Positions 1 to 8,259 of a DNA stretch of 64,000 nucleotides are shown here, one piece after another. Position 1 is the stretch's first letter. Every line of letters starts with the position of its first letter. A model generated the notes under the pieces. That model was not told the origin of the DNA. It saw only the letters and a list, made by a program, of their open reading frames with translations, and ran no database searches. The position numbers and the translations under genes were made by a program. Location of the stretch: positions 868,001 to 932,000 of the forward strand of contig CANMVD010000001.1 of NCBI GenBank assembly GCA_947501275.1. Direction: 5' to 3'. This DNA is from an uncultured Tateyamaria sp. GTDB taxonomy: Bacteria > Pseudomonadota > Alphaproteobacteria > Rhodobacterales > Rhodobacteraceae.

Positions 1-330
1 AGCGCTGGTCATGCCCGAGCTTTGATAACTGCAGATGATCCAGAATCGCTGGCGCGGAAGGTGATTGCTGGCGGCCTCTCTGTTCGAGCAACTGAGGCCT
101 TGGTCAAGAAGTCTGCTGTGGCAGATGGCAAGGCCGTAAGAGTACCGACACAAGCAAAGACAATGGAGAAAGACGCAGACACGCGCGCGCTGGAAAACGA
201 TCTGTCCGCTGCCACTGGTGTCAAAGTGACTTTGAACCACAAAGCAGATGGTGAAAGTGGTGAAATGGTTCTGCGATACAGCAGTTTGGATGAACTTGAT
301 GAGTTATGCCGGAAGTTGAGCGGCGGTTAA
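1..330 (+). CDS. parB: Chromosome-partitioning protein ParB, C-terminal part (5' end outside window)
   Basis: The reading frame is open from base 1, so the ORF-track start at base 22 (a TTG) is only where the track found a start codon. The first residues read SAGHARAL and then run into the central helix-turn-helix linker region typical of ParB. The last ~45 residues (KVTLNHKADGESGEMVLRYS and the following Leu-rich helix) match the C-terminal dimerisation domain. ParB binds parS centromere sites and acts with ParA in chromosome segregation. The stop overlaps the hemW stop by 4 bases in convergent orientation. ParB next to hemW-rdgB-rph is the usual origin-proximal order in this family. No parS consensus was seen in the window. 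Confidence 0.93.
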   Translation, partial: SAGHARALITADDPESLARKVIAGGLSVRATEALVKKSAVADGKAVRVPTQAKTMEKDADTRALENDLSAATGVKVTLNHKADGESGEMVLRYSSLDELDELCRKLSGG

Positions 331-1469
331 CGCAAGAGTTGGCGCAAGATCTCGTTCAATATCATAAATCCTTGATTTGAAACGGAAATTACGCCGTTTC
401 TATGTTTTAGGTAACCTTCATCTGACAATCGGCTCAAGGTTCTATCGTTGATCGGGGTATCTGATAAGGAGTTAAATCGTTCCAAGATCACACCATCGCG
501 CAAACGCAGACCCATAAGGAGTAGCTCAGTCGCTTGGTCGTTGCGTGAAAGTGCGTTTCGGTGTTCTCGGTCACTGCCGTTTAGCCAGCCATCTGGCATC
601 CGGGTTTGCTCAGTAGACCATCGTTGTCCATCGATCGTCAGTCGGCCATGAGCACCTGGCCCAATCCCGATGTAATCCCCATATTCCCAGTAAATTTTGT
701 TGTGTCGTGACTCCGCTCCATCCTTGGCATGGTTGGACACCTCATATCTTGGCATCCCTGCTGCAGCGCATAACTCTTGGGTCAGAAGATACATGTCCGC
801 CGACAAATCGTCGTCTGGAAGTCCTCTGAGTTTACCAGAAGCGTATCTGTCACCGAACGCCGTGCCTGCCTCGACGGTCAATTGGTATAAGGACACATGA
901 TCCAACCCCAATCGCAAAGCATCCGATAACTCTGATTGCCATTGCTTTAGTGACTGATTTTGACGCCCGTACATCAGATCAAAGCTGACCCGTTCAAAGG
1001 TGGATCGAGCAATTTCAAATGCCGCCAAGCCTTCTTGAGCTGTGTGCATGCGACCCAAAGCTTGAAGATCAGGGTCATTCAGCGCCTGAATCCCCATGGA
1101 CACTCGATTGACCCCAGCAGATCGGAACGCTGAAAATCGGGAGGCTTCAACTGAAGTTGGATTTGCTTCTAATGTGACCTCAAGGTCATTGGCCAATGGC
1201 CACGTTTTGGAAACTAAGTCCAAAATCGCCGAGACTGTCGAAGGCTCCATCAAACTTGGCGTGCCTCCGCCAAAGAACACCGTTCGCAACACTCTGCCTT
1301 CGGTTTCTTGTCCAACGCGGGCTATTTCGTCCAGGTAAGCGGACGTCCACGCCTGATGATCCACGCTGCGTGAAACATGACTGTTGAAATCGCAATAGGG
1401 GCACTTGGCCGCGCAGAAAGGCCAATGGATATACAGGCCGAAACCGCCGGCTTCCCAATCCTCAGCCAA
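327..1469 (-). CDS. hemW: HemW-like radical SAM heme chaperone
   Basis: 380 residues. The radical SAM cluster motif is C19-x3-C23-x2-C26 (FCAAKCPYCDF), followed by GGGTPSLM and the HNKIYWEYGDYIGIGPGAHG segment that marks the HemW/oxygen-independent coproporphyrinogen oxidase-like group. HemW proteins bind heme and a 4Fe-4S cluster and are thought to deliver heme to respiratory enzymes; older annotations call them HemN-like. The chosen start is TTG, with AAGGG 9 bases upstream, and it overlaps the rdgB stop by 8 bases. The gene is the last of the minus-strand set rph-rdgB-hemW. Confidence 0.93.
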   Translation of the reverse strand: MAEDWEAGGFGLYIHWPFCAAKCPYCDFNSHVSRSVDHQAWTSAYLDEIARVGQETEGRVLRTVFFGGGTPSLMEPSTVSAILDLVSKTWPLANDLEVTLEANPTSVEASRFSAFRSAGVNRVSMGIQALNDPDLQALGRMHTAQEGLAAFEIARSTFERVSFDLMYGRQNQSLKQWQSELSDALRLGLDHVSLYQLTVEAGTAFGDRYASGKLRGLPDDDLSADMYLLTQELCAAAGMPRYEVSNHAKDGAESRHNKIYWEYGDYIGIGPGAHGRLTIDGQRWSTEQTRMPDGWLNGSDREHRNALSRNDQATELLLMGLRLRDGVILERFNSLSDTPINDRTLSRLSDEGYLKHRNGVISVSNQGFMILNEILRQLLR

Positions 1470-2073
1470 AACAACCCTTAATTAGTTTGTTGAAGCTATC
1501 CGCACGATGACTGATGGCGTTTTTCTCGTCATGAGTCATTTCCGCAAAAGTCCTATCGTGGCCAAGAGGTTGGAACATCGGATCATAGCCATGTCCCTGT
1601 TTGCCACGAATGGGCCAAACAAGTGTCCCGTCTACAGTTCCGGCAAAGATCTCTTCATGGCCGTCCGGCCATGCCAGAACCAAGGTCGAGCAAAACCGCG
1701 CGGTCCACGGCTGCGCCGCATTTGTCTTGAGTATCTCATCATGCGTGCGGGTCATGGCCATCATAAAGTCGCGGCCATTCTCCGTTTCTGCCCAATCCGC
1801 AGTGTACACGCCGGGCGCTCCGTCTAGCGCATCGACTTCAATGCCGGAATCATCTGCAAGTGCAGGTAAACCCGTTGCAACAACCGCTGCACGTGCTTTG
1901 ATGCGCGCATTCCCGACAAAGGTTTCTTCAGTTTCTTCTGGTTCATCCAGCTTCATCTCGGCAGCGCCTACGACGGATACGCCGAAAGGCGCGAACAGCT
2001 CTTCCATCTCCTCGAGCTTACCGGCGTTGTGTGTCGCAACAAGAATGCGTTTGCCTTCGAACCGACGTGTCAT
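1462..2073 (-). CDS. rdgB: dITP/XTP pyrophosphatase (non-canonical purine NTPase)
   Basis: 203 residues, the normal length for RdgB/HAM1. It hydrolyses dITP, ITP and XTP to monophosphates and so keeps deaminated purines out of DNA and [13 protein letters not shown] (residues ~14-23) is the substrate loop, [20 protein letters not shown] (from ~72) carries the catalytic Asp and metal site, and SHRADSF near the C-terminus is the conserved base-recognition segment. The start overlaps the rph stop by 4 bases (ATGA), so translation is probably coupled within rph-rdgB-hemW. Confidence 0.96.
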   Translation of the reverse strand: MTRRFEGKRILVATHNAGKLEEMEELFAPFGVSVVGAAEMKLDEPEETEETFVGNARIKARAAVVATGLPALADDSGIEVDALDGAPGVYTADWAETENGRDFMMAMTRTHDEILKTNAAQPWTARFCSTLVLAWPDGHEEIFAGTVDGTLVWPIRGKQGHGYDPMFQPLGHDRTFAEMTHDEKNAISHRADSFNKLIKGCFG

Positions 2074-2783
2074 GCAGTGGCAGCCTGCTGAGCTGCAACC
2101 AATTCAGCAACGCCTTTGTCGGCAAGATCCATCAATGCGTTCATTTGATCGCGCGAGAAAGTAGACCCTTCTGCACTCATCTGCACTTCGATTAGTTGAC
2201 CGTTGCCTAACATGATGAAATTGCCATCAACCCCGGCTTCGCTGTCTTCCGGGTAGTCCAAATCCAGAACGGGCTGTCCAGCATAAATACCGCAACTTAC
2301 GGCCGCGACTGGTGAGATGAGCGGGTTACTGACCACGTCCCCGGCCTTCATCAGTTTATCAACAGCAAGCCGAAGCGCGACCCAACCACCTGTGATTGAG
2401 GCACAACGAGTTCCTCCATCGGCTTGAAGCACATCGCAATCGACGGTGATCTGCCGCTCGCCCAGCGCGACCCGGTCTACGCCAGCCCGCAGGGATCTCC
2501 CGATTAACCGCTGGATTTCCACAGTTCGACCACCTTGCTTGCCAGAAGCAGCTTCACGTCGCATTCGTGTGTTTGTCGCACGGGGCAGCATGCCGTACTC
2601 CGCAGTAACCCAACCAAGACCTGAACCCTTGATGAATGGAGGCACACGATCTTCGATGGTTGCTGTGCAAAGCACATGCGTGTCACCCATTTTGATCAGG
2701 GCGGACCCTTCGGCGTGTTTGGTAAAACCTGTCTCGATCGAAACCGAGCGCATTTCGTTTAACTCTCTGCCTGACGGGCGCAT
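2070..2783 (-). CDS. rph: Ribonuclease PH
   Basis: 237 residues from the chosen start. RNase PH is a phosphorolytic 3'-5' exoribonuclease that trims tRNA 3' ends. The N-terminus [20 protein letters not shown] is the family signature, followed by the [14 protein letters not shown] active-site region. The ORF track starts two codons earlier at 2789, but AAGGA sits 7 bases before the ATG at 2783 and almost touches the one at 2789, so the shorter form is preferred. First gene of the rph-rdgB-hemW operon, divergent from hrcA across 99 bases. Confidence 0.95.
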   Translation of the reverse strand: MRPSGRELNEMRSVSIETGFTKHAEGSALIKMGDTHVLCTATIEDRVPPFIKGSGLGWVTAEYGMLPRATNTRMRREAASGKQGGRTVEIQRLIGRSLRAGVDRVALGERQITVDCDVLQADGGTRCASITGGWVALRLAVDKLMKAGDVVSNPLISPVAAVSCGIYAGQPVLDLDYPEDSEAGVDGNFIMLGNGQLIEVQMSAEGSTFSRDQMNALMDLADKGVAELVAAQQAATA

Positions 2784-2845
2784 ATGCATTTCCTTTTGCT
2801 GGTCCCTGCGACCTAACGCCCGCAGTGGTGGTGACGCAACCCCGA

Positions 2846-2873
2846 TTGACCTTTGAATTTTGAGACCTTTAAT
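2846..2873 (+). promoter_or_regulatory. Possible hrcA promoter, with the start point almost at the hrcA ATG
   Basis: TTGACC (2846-2851) and TTTAAT (2868-2873) are separated by 16 bases and fit -35/-10 hexamers with one or two mismatches. Only 9 bases lie between the -10 element and the hrcA ATG, and there is no Shine-Dalgarno sequence, so a transcript from here would be leaderless or nearly so. No CIRCE inverted repeat is present. This is a pattern match only. Confidence 0.35.
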
Positions 2874-2882
2874 AGTTGAGCC

Positions 2883-3953
2883 ATGATAGATGCCCCTAAA
2901 CTGCTGGACGAAATGAACGATCGGTCACGTGAAGTGTTCCGACGCGTTGTTGAAGGGTATCTGGAATCTGGTGATCCAGTGGGATCAAGAACACTCACGC
3001 GAGACTTCAGCGAGAAAGTCAGCGCCGCGACAATCCGCAATGTCATGCAGGATCTGGAGTTCATGGGTCTACTGGATAGCCCACACATAAGTGCGGGTCG
3101 GGTTCCGACACAGTTGGGTTTACGCATGTTTGTCGACGGCCTGCTCGAAGTGGGTGTCCCGGACGATTCTGATCGTGAGAAAATTGACGCAACGCTCGGC
3201 AGTAATGAGCGGGATGTGGGCGGCCTATTGGACCGTGTTGGTTCTGCGCTGTCCGGCGTCACACACGGTGCGTCTTTGGTTCTCACGCCCAAGCATGAAG
3301 CACCGATAAAGCATTTGGATTTTGTGCCTCTTGGGCCTGAACAGGCTCTTGTTGTTTTGGTATTTGCGGACGGTCATGTCGAAAACCGATTGTTCCAACC
3401 GCCACCTGGGCAAACCCCATCATCGATGCGTGAAGCGGCAAATTTCTTGAATGCCGTGATCGAGGGGCGCACCCTGTCCGAGGTCACTTCGGTTGTGCAG
3501 CGCGAAATTGCAGAACGGCGACAGGAACTCGATTCTTTGTCGCGCGCCCTTGTTGAAAGTGGTGCGGCATTTTGGGAGGGGGAAGGCGACACGCCCGAGC
3601 GGCTGATTGTGCGTGGTCGCTCTAACTTGCTTAGCGATTCGGCAGAAACCGAAGATCTTGAGCGCATTCGTAGTCTTTTTGATGATCTCGAACGCAAGCG
3701 TGACATTGCCGAGTTTCTCGACCTGACCCAAGACGGAGATGGTGTACGCATTTTTATCGGTTCGGAGAACAAACTTTTCTCACTTTCGGGTTCCTCTTTG
3801 GTTGTTTCCCCTTATATGAACGCGGATCGAAAAGTTATCGGTGCGGTCGGGGTGATTGGCCCTACGCGGCTAAACTATGGCCGGATCGTACCGATCGTAG
3901 ATTACACAGCGCAGCTGGTCGGACGGATGCTGTCGGATCGCAGTGAGAGGTAG
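2883..3953 (+). CDS. hrcA: Heat-inducible transcription repressor HrcA
   Basis: 356 residues. HrcA represses chaperone genes by binding CIRCE operators and depends on GroEL for activity. The N-terminal winged helix contains [10 protein letters not shown] and the segment [20 protein letters not shown]; the long dimerisation/GAF-like region follows, ending in [20 protein letters not shown]. It is followed 3 bases later by grpE, a normal hrcA-grpE pair. I see no CIRCE in its own upstream region or before dnaK, so the regulated operator (usually at groESL) is probably outside the window. Confidence 0.96.
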   Translation: MIDAPKLLDEMNDRSREVFRRVVEGYLESGDPVGSRTLTRDFSEKVSAATIRNVMQDLEFMGLLDSPHISAGRVPTQLGLRMFVDGLLEVGVPDDSDREKIDATLGSNERDVGGLLDRVGSALSGVTHGASLVLTPKHEAPIKHLDFVPLGPEQALVVLVFADGHVENRLFQPPPGQTPSSMREAANFLNAVIEGRTLSEVTSVVQREIAERRQELDSLSRALVESGAAFWEGEGDTPERLIVRGRSNLLSDSAETEDLERIRSLFDDLERKRDIAEFLDLTQDGDGVRIFIGSENKLFSLSGSSLVVSPYMNADRKVIGAVGVIGPTRLNYGRIVPIVDYTAQLVGRMLSDRSER

Positions 3954-3956
3954 AAG

Positions 3957-4520
3957 ATGGCTGAGCCCAAGAACGACGAATTTCTTGATGACGTAGATGT
4001 TGCGGCAGATGAAGAATTTGCCGACGAAATGATTGAGATTGATGACGAAGCGCTTGAGCTGGACGAATTGCGGGCAGAACGGGATGAGCTGAAGGACCGG
4101 TTCATGCGTGCGCTGGCGGATGCCGAAAACGCGCGCAAACGGTCAGACAAGGATCGCCGCGAGGCCGAGAATTACGGTGGCTCCAAACTGGCCCGCGATA
4201 TGCTGCCGGTCTACGACAATATGAAACGCGCGCTTGAGGCAGCCACGGATGAACAACGCGAAGTGTCCGGTGCCCTGCTCGAAGGAGTGGAGCTGACGAT
4301 GCGTGAGCTGCTGAACGTGTTCAAGAAACACGGGATCGAACGCATTTCGCCAGAGGTTGGGGAAGTGTTTGATCCCCAGCACCATCAAGCCATGTTCGAG
4401 GCTCCGGTGCCGGGGACCAAGGCAGGTGAGATCATACAGGTCAGCGCAGAGGGATTTATGCTGCATGATCGCCTGCTGAGACCGGCGCAGGTGGGGGTCA
4501 GTTCCACGCCGGCGAGCTAA
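3957..4520 (+). CDS. grpE: Nucleotide exchange factor GrpE
   Basis: 187 residues. GrpE releases ADP from DnaK. After a very acidic N-terminal tail (to about residue 40) comes the long coiled-coil (LRAERDELKDRFMRALADAE), followed by the head domain ending with EVGEVFDPQHHQAMFEAP, the most conserved GrpE segment. It starts 3 bases after hrcA and is clearly in the same operon. Its partners dnaK and dnaJ lie ~48 kb away in this window. It ends 12 bases from the convergent gene at 4533, and no clear terminator is seen between them. Confidence 0.97.
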   Translation: MAEPKNDEFLDDVDVAADEEFADEMIEIDDEALELDELRAERDELKDRFMRALADAENARKRSDKDRREAENYGGSKLARDMLPVYDNMKRALEAATDEQREVSGALLEGVELTMRELLNVFKKHGIERISPEVGEVFDPQHHQAMFEAPVPGTKAGEIIQVSAEGFMLHDRLLRPAQVGVSSTPAS

Positions 4521-4532
4521 AATTGCTTTGGT

Positions 4533-5429
4533 TCAGAATCGGCTGAGATAATTGCGGAAGGTCCAGAATTCCATTTCAAAGCCCCATGTGCCCTTGAGCG
4601 AGTTGAAATATTTCTCGCCAGTTTGCATGCGCGTTTGGAATGCTTTGTTGGAATATGCACTGAGCAGCGTTGCCATCTTTGTTTCGATCAGCGCCGCGAC
4701 CAGAATGAAGTCGTCACTTGATGGTGTGCCGGTACCCGATGATATGGGCAACGCCCGCAGGATCGATGAAGCCTTTGGCGTAATCAGCCGTTCGACAACA
4801 GGTTGGAGCGCCTTTTCAAACTGTTCCGACTTGAAAAACCCAGTCACGATACTGTCACGCACCAGAAACTTCGACACCTCGGTGTAGGCATCCTCAAGCA
4901 GTGGACGCCAGTCTGACTCGTTGAAGTTGTTCGCGCGGCCCAATGCCAACATGTCATCGATCTGACCGTTACGACCAAACGCCTGACCATTGATGGTCTT
5001 TGGCGCATTGACCGGGGCAACCGGTGCAACTGGGGCAACCGGTGTCGTGGGTGCGGCACGCTTCTTGGGTGTCTTTTTTCGACGGCTGAAAACCTTGTTG
5101 ACCAGTGTGAACCCGGACTTTGGCTTGACCTGCGCAGGTTCTTTGGGCCGCAAGTGTGGGTACATCTGAAAAATGACTTCGTCTTCATCCTGATCGCCGA
5201 AGCCGAAGTCGAACCCGAACGCGCCAATACCCTCCTTTGTACGTGCGATATAGGTGTCATAGATCGCTTTGATATTCCGCTGCCGGGCGACGTCCATCAG
5301 GAATTCGATTTCAGCGCCCGCCGCACGGTGCTTTGCGAATTGGCGGAAAGCCGGATGAATCTCCGTCTTGTCATCTAAAAGGTCGTCCAAGTTTTCCGGC
5401 ATCTCTTTGCCGCAGCATACCAGTGTCAT
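4533..5429 (-). CDS. Hypothetical protein with an RGS-like domain interrupted by a Pro/Lys-rich linker
   Basis: 298 residues with no signal peptide or membrane segment. Residues ~27-60 (FRQFAKHRAAGAEIEFLMDV, then KAIYDTYI) resemble the first RGS helices with their F..F....AEIEF pattern. Residues ~180-210 (TEVSKFLVRDSIVTGFFKSE) resemble the later RGS helices, with the characteristic DS...FxKS. Between the two lies a basic, proline-rich stretch with an APV triplet repeat (VAPVAPVAPV). The ~85 C-terminal residues are alpha-helical and unassigned. RGS domains regulate G-alpha proteins in eukaryotes, and bacterial copies have no defined role. The RGS assignment comes from pattern reading only. Monocistronic, minus strand, 79 bases after mutS ends in the opposite direction of reading. 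Confidence 0.6.
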   Translation of the reverse strand: MTLVCCGKEMPENLDDLLDDKTEIHPAFRQFAKHRAAGAEIEFLMDVARQRNIKAIYDTYIARTKEGIGAFGFDFGFGDQDEDEVIFQMYPHLRPKEPAQVKPKSGFTLVNKVFSRRKKTPKKRAAPTTPVAPVAPVAPVNAPKTINGQAFGRNGQIDDMLALGRANNFNESDWRPLLEDAYTEVSKFLVRDSIVTGFFKSEQFEKALQPVVERLITPKASSILRALPISSGTGTPSSDDFILVAALIETKMATLLSAYSNKAFQTRMQTGEKYFNSLKGTWGFEMEFWTFRNYLSRF

Positions 5430-5489
5430 CTGTCTATCCCTCTCTTGCTATCTGCATGAGGGAAAGGCCCGAGCGACCGGTTTTATTCG

Positions 5490-5507
5490 GGTCAGGAATC
5501 CCTGACC
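5490..5507 (-). terminator. Hairpin directly after the mutS stop codon
   Basis: GGTCAGG-AATC-CCTGACC is a perfect 7-bp stem with a 4-base loop, beginning 2 bases beyond the mutS stop on the minus strand. It is followed by CCGAATAAAA rather than a T-run, so it could be a weak terminator or a 3'-end stabilising hairpin. Confidence 0.4.
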
Positions 5508-5508
5508 T

Positions 5509-8136
5509 TCAGTCCTTGGCGGCGTCCTTCAGTCGGTAAAGCGCATCCAGCGCGTCGCGTGGAGTCATCTCATCCGGGTGGATGTCGTCGAGCAGGTCCA
5601 GCGCGGGCGACGGTTTGGTTGCAACCGGTTGCGGCGGCGGTGCTGCGGCAAAGAGGGGCAGGTCGTCGATGATCGCTTTCTGATTGCCGCCCTCGCGTTC
5701 GCCCTTTTCCAGCGCGTCGAGCACCACACGGGCACGTGAGATGACGGCCGGGGGCAGGCCCGCCAATTGCGCGACCTGCACGCCATAGCTGCGGTCAGCG
5801 GCGCCTTTGTGCACCTCGTGCAGGAAGACGACTTCGCCTTCCCATTCCTTGACCGCAACAGTGGCGTTGTCCACGCCATCCAGTTTACCTGCCAGGGCCG
5901 TCATCTCATGATAATGCGTCGCGAAGAGTGCGCGAGATTTGTTGACGTCGTGCAGATGTTCAAGGGTGGCCCATGCGATGCTGAGCCCATCATACGTCGC
6001 TGTGCCACGACCGATCTCGTCCAGAATGACAAGGGCCCGATCATCTGCCTGATTCAAAATCGAAGCAGTTTCCACCATCTCAACCATAAAGGTCGACCGC
6101 CCTCTGGCGAGATCATCGGATGCCCCCACTCGACTGAACACCTGGCTGACAAGTCCAATATGCGCAGATTTTGCCGGAACATAGCTGCCCATTTGCGCAA
6201 GCAGCGCGATGAGGGCGTTTTGACGCAAGAATGTCGATTTACCAGCCATGTTCGGCCCGGTCAAAAGCCAGATCGCGGCCGAGTCAGCCGCGCTCAGATC
6301 GCAGTCGTTGGCAATGAACGGGGCACCACTTTGTTTCTTCAGTGCAGCTTCGACCACAGGGTGTCGCCCGCCGGTTATGCAAAAGGCTCTGGAGGTATCA
6401 AGCGTCGGACGGCACCACTGTTCGCTTTCTGCCAATTCAGCCAACGCGCTCGCAACATCTATTTCCGCCAATGCACGTGCGGTTTGAGCGATGGCCGCTC
6501 CCGCATCCAAAATTTGTCCTTTCAGCCCATCATAGAGACGCTTTTCAATCTCAAGAGCGCGACCCCCGGCGTTCAGAATACGGGTCTCCAGATCGGACAA
6601 TTCAACTGTTGTAAATCGCACCTGGTTGGCCGTTGTTTGGCGATGGATGAACGTTTCTGAAAGAGGGGCAGACATCATCTTGTCAGCATGCGTTGCTGTG
6701 ACTTCGATGAAGTAGCCAAGTACGTTGTTATGTTTGATCTTGAGCGCCTGAACGCCCGCTTTTTCAATATATTGCTGTTGAAGTTGGGCAATCACTGACC
6801 GCCCCTCGTCCCTGAGCTGCCGCGCTTCATCCAGGTCACTGTCGCATCCGGTGGCAATGAAGCCTCCATCACGCGCAAGCAAGGGGGGCTCGGCGATCAG
6901 ATCAGCTTCGAGGCGTTCGATGAGATCAGCGTGACCAGACAAATCTGAAATCGCGCTTTGCAGAAGTTGTGGCAAGTCGTCTGGAACGGTGTCGTGGATT
7001 GTTTGTGCCTGGATCAATCCGTTTCGGATTCCAGCCATATCTCGTGGACCTCCACGATCAAGGGACAATCGCGACAGCGCTCGATCAATGTCTGGCACAC
7101 GGCGCAAAGCATCGCGAAATTGCTGGCGCAAGTCACGTTGATCGTGACACGTATCCACCGCCTCCAATCTGAGTGAAACAGTCTCTAAACTGCGCGAAGG
7201 TGACGAAAGGCGTCGTTCAAGTAATCGCGCACCAGCTGCCGTTACAGTCTGGTCAATGACAGCAAGAAGGGACCCGGCACGACCGCCGTTTAGTCCTGCT
7301 GTCAACTCAAGGTTACGGCGCGTTGCTGCGTCGATTTGAACGGTCTTGTCGGCGACTTCCTGTTGTGGTGGCAACAGCCGGGGCAAATTTCCCTTTTGCG
7401 TAATGTCCAGGTACTCAACAAGCGCACTCATTGCGCCGATTTCTGCACGTGAAAACGCCCCAAATGCCTCTAATGTGGCGACTTTGAACACTGAACAAAC
7501 GCGGTCCGCACCGGTTGTACTGTCAAAAGCGGCATTGCCTAACGATGTCACAGGTATCCCAAAGTCATCAGCGATCTCGCGCAAATCGGCTTCCTTGGTC
7601 TCTGACGCGATCAGCTCGGATGGGGCCAAACGCGCCAGCTCGGGGCCCAACAGAGACACATCAATGGCCATGACCTGAAAGGAGCCTGTGGAAATATCGA
7701 CCCAAGCCAGAGCGCATTCGCCGCGTACATCCGCAAAAGCAGCGAGGTAGTTGTGACGACGCGCCTCCAACAGCGATTCCTCGGTCAACGTACCCGGAGT
7801 CACCAGACGCACAACGTCGCGTTTTACAACCGACTTTGAACCTCGCTTTTTCGCTTCTGCGGGGCTTTCCAGTTGTTCACAAACGGCGACCCGAAACCCC
7901 TTTCGGATCAGGGTCAGCAAATAGCCTTCTGCTGCATGGACAGGGACGCCGCACATCGGAATGTCTGCGCCATCGTGCTTGCCGCGTTTTGTCAGGGCAA
8001 TGTCCAATGCCTCTGCCGCCGCAACTGCGTCGTCAAAGAACATCTCGTAAAAGTCACCCATCCGGTAGAACAGCAACGCACTGGAATGTGCTGCCTTGAT
8101 CTCCAGATACTGCGCCATCATTGGCGTCACTGACAT
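5509..8136 (-). CDS. mutS: DNA mismatch repair ATPase MutS
   Basis: 875 residues from ATG at 8136, which is preceded by GGGGGAAT. The 41 extra residues in the ORF track (start 8259) do not look like MutS and reach across the divergent promoter region to maeB. The mismatch-reading Phe-x-Glu is F29-Y30-E31 in MGDFYEMF. The ATPase domain has Walker A TGPNMAGKST at about residue 626, Walker B VILDEIGRGTATYDG and the FATHYHEM segment. A proline-rich linker and a short C-terminal helical tail close the protein. MutS recognises mispairs and recruits MutL; no mutL is in the window. Divergent from maeB across 123 bases. Confidence 0.97.
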   Translation of the reverse strand: MSVTPMMAQYLEIKAAHSSALLFYRMGDFYEMFFDDAVAAAEALDIALTKRGKHDGADIPMCGVPVHAAEGYLLTLIRKGFRVAVCEQLESPAEAKKRGSKSVVKRDVVRLVTPGTLTEESLLEARRHNYLAAFADVRGECALAWVDISTGSFQVMAIDVSLLGPELARLAPSELIASETKEADLREIADDFGIPVTSLGNAAFDSTTGADRVCSVFKVATLEAFGAFSRAEIGAMSALVEYLDITQKGNLPRLLPPQQEVADKTVQIDAATRRNLELTAGLNGGRAGSLLAVIDQTVTAAGARLLERRLSSPSRSLETVSLRLEAVDTCHDQRDLRQQFRDALRRVPDIDRALSRLSLDRGGPRDMAGIRNGLIQAQTIHDTVPDDLPQLLQSAISDLSGHADLIERLEADLIAEPPLLARDGGFIATGCDSDLDEARQLRDEGRSVIAQLQQQYIEKAGVQALKIKHNNVLGYFIEVTATHADKMMSAPLSETFIHRQTTANQVRFTTVELSDLETRILNAGGRALEIEKRLYDGLKGQILDAGAAIAQTARALAEIDVASALAELAESEQWCRPTLDTSRAFCITGGRHPVVEAALKKQSGAPFIANDCDLSAADSAAIWLLTGPNMAGKSTFLRQNALIALLAQMGSYVPAKSAHIGLVSQVFSRVGASDDLARGRSTFMVEMVETASILNQADDRALVILDEIGRGTATYDGLSIAWATLEHLHDVNKSRALFATHYHEMTALAGKLDGVDNATVAVKEWEGEVVFLHEVHKGAADRSYGVQVAQLAGLPPAVISRARVVLDALEKGEREGGNQKAIIDDLPLFAAAPPPQPVATKPSPALDLLDDIHPDEMTPRDALDALYRLKDAAKD

Positions 8137-8259
8137 GGTATTCCCCCGGTTTTGTCGGGCGACCTTACAAACGGGCCGACCTGAGGAAAAGCCAAAGTCG
8201 ATTGAGACACTGCACGCACTGCGATATGACGCCAAGGCGCGACGGGAGGACAGCCGCAC

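Noticed and set aside
1-330. parS site near parB
   Set aside because: No 16-bp TGTTTCACGTGAAACA-type site seen; only partial GTGAAACA strings by chance.
2790-2882. CIRCE operator in front of hrcA
   Set aside because: No TTAGCACTC-N9-GAGTGCTAA repeat, even with several mismatches.
5767-6660. 297-residue plus-strand ORF
   Set aside because: It lies entirely inside mutS in antisense; the composition (Arg/Cys-rich) fits a shadow frame.
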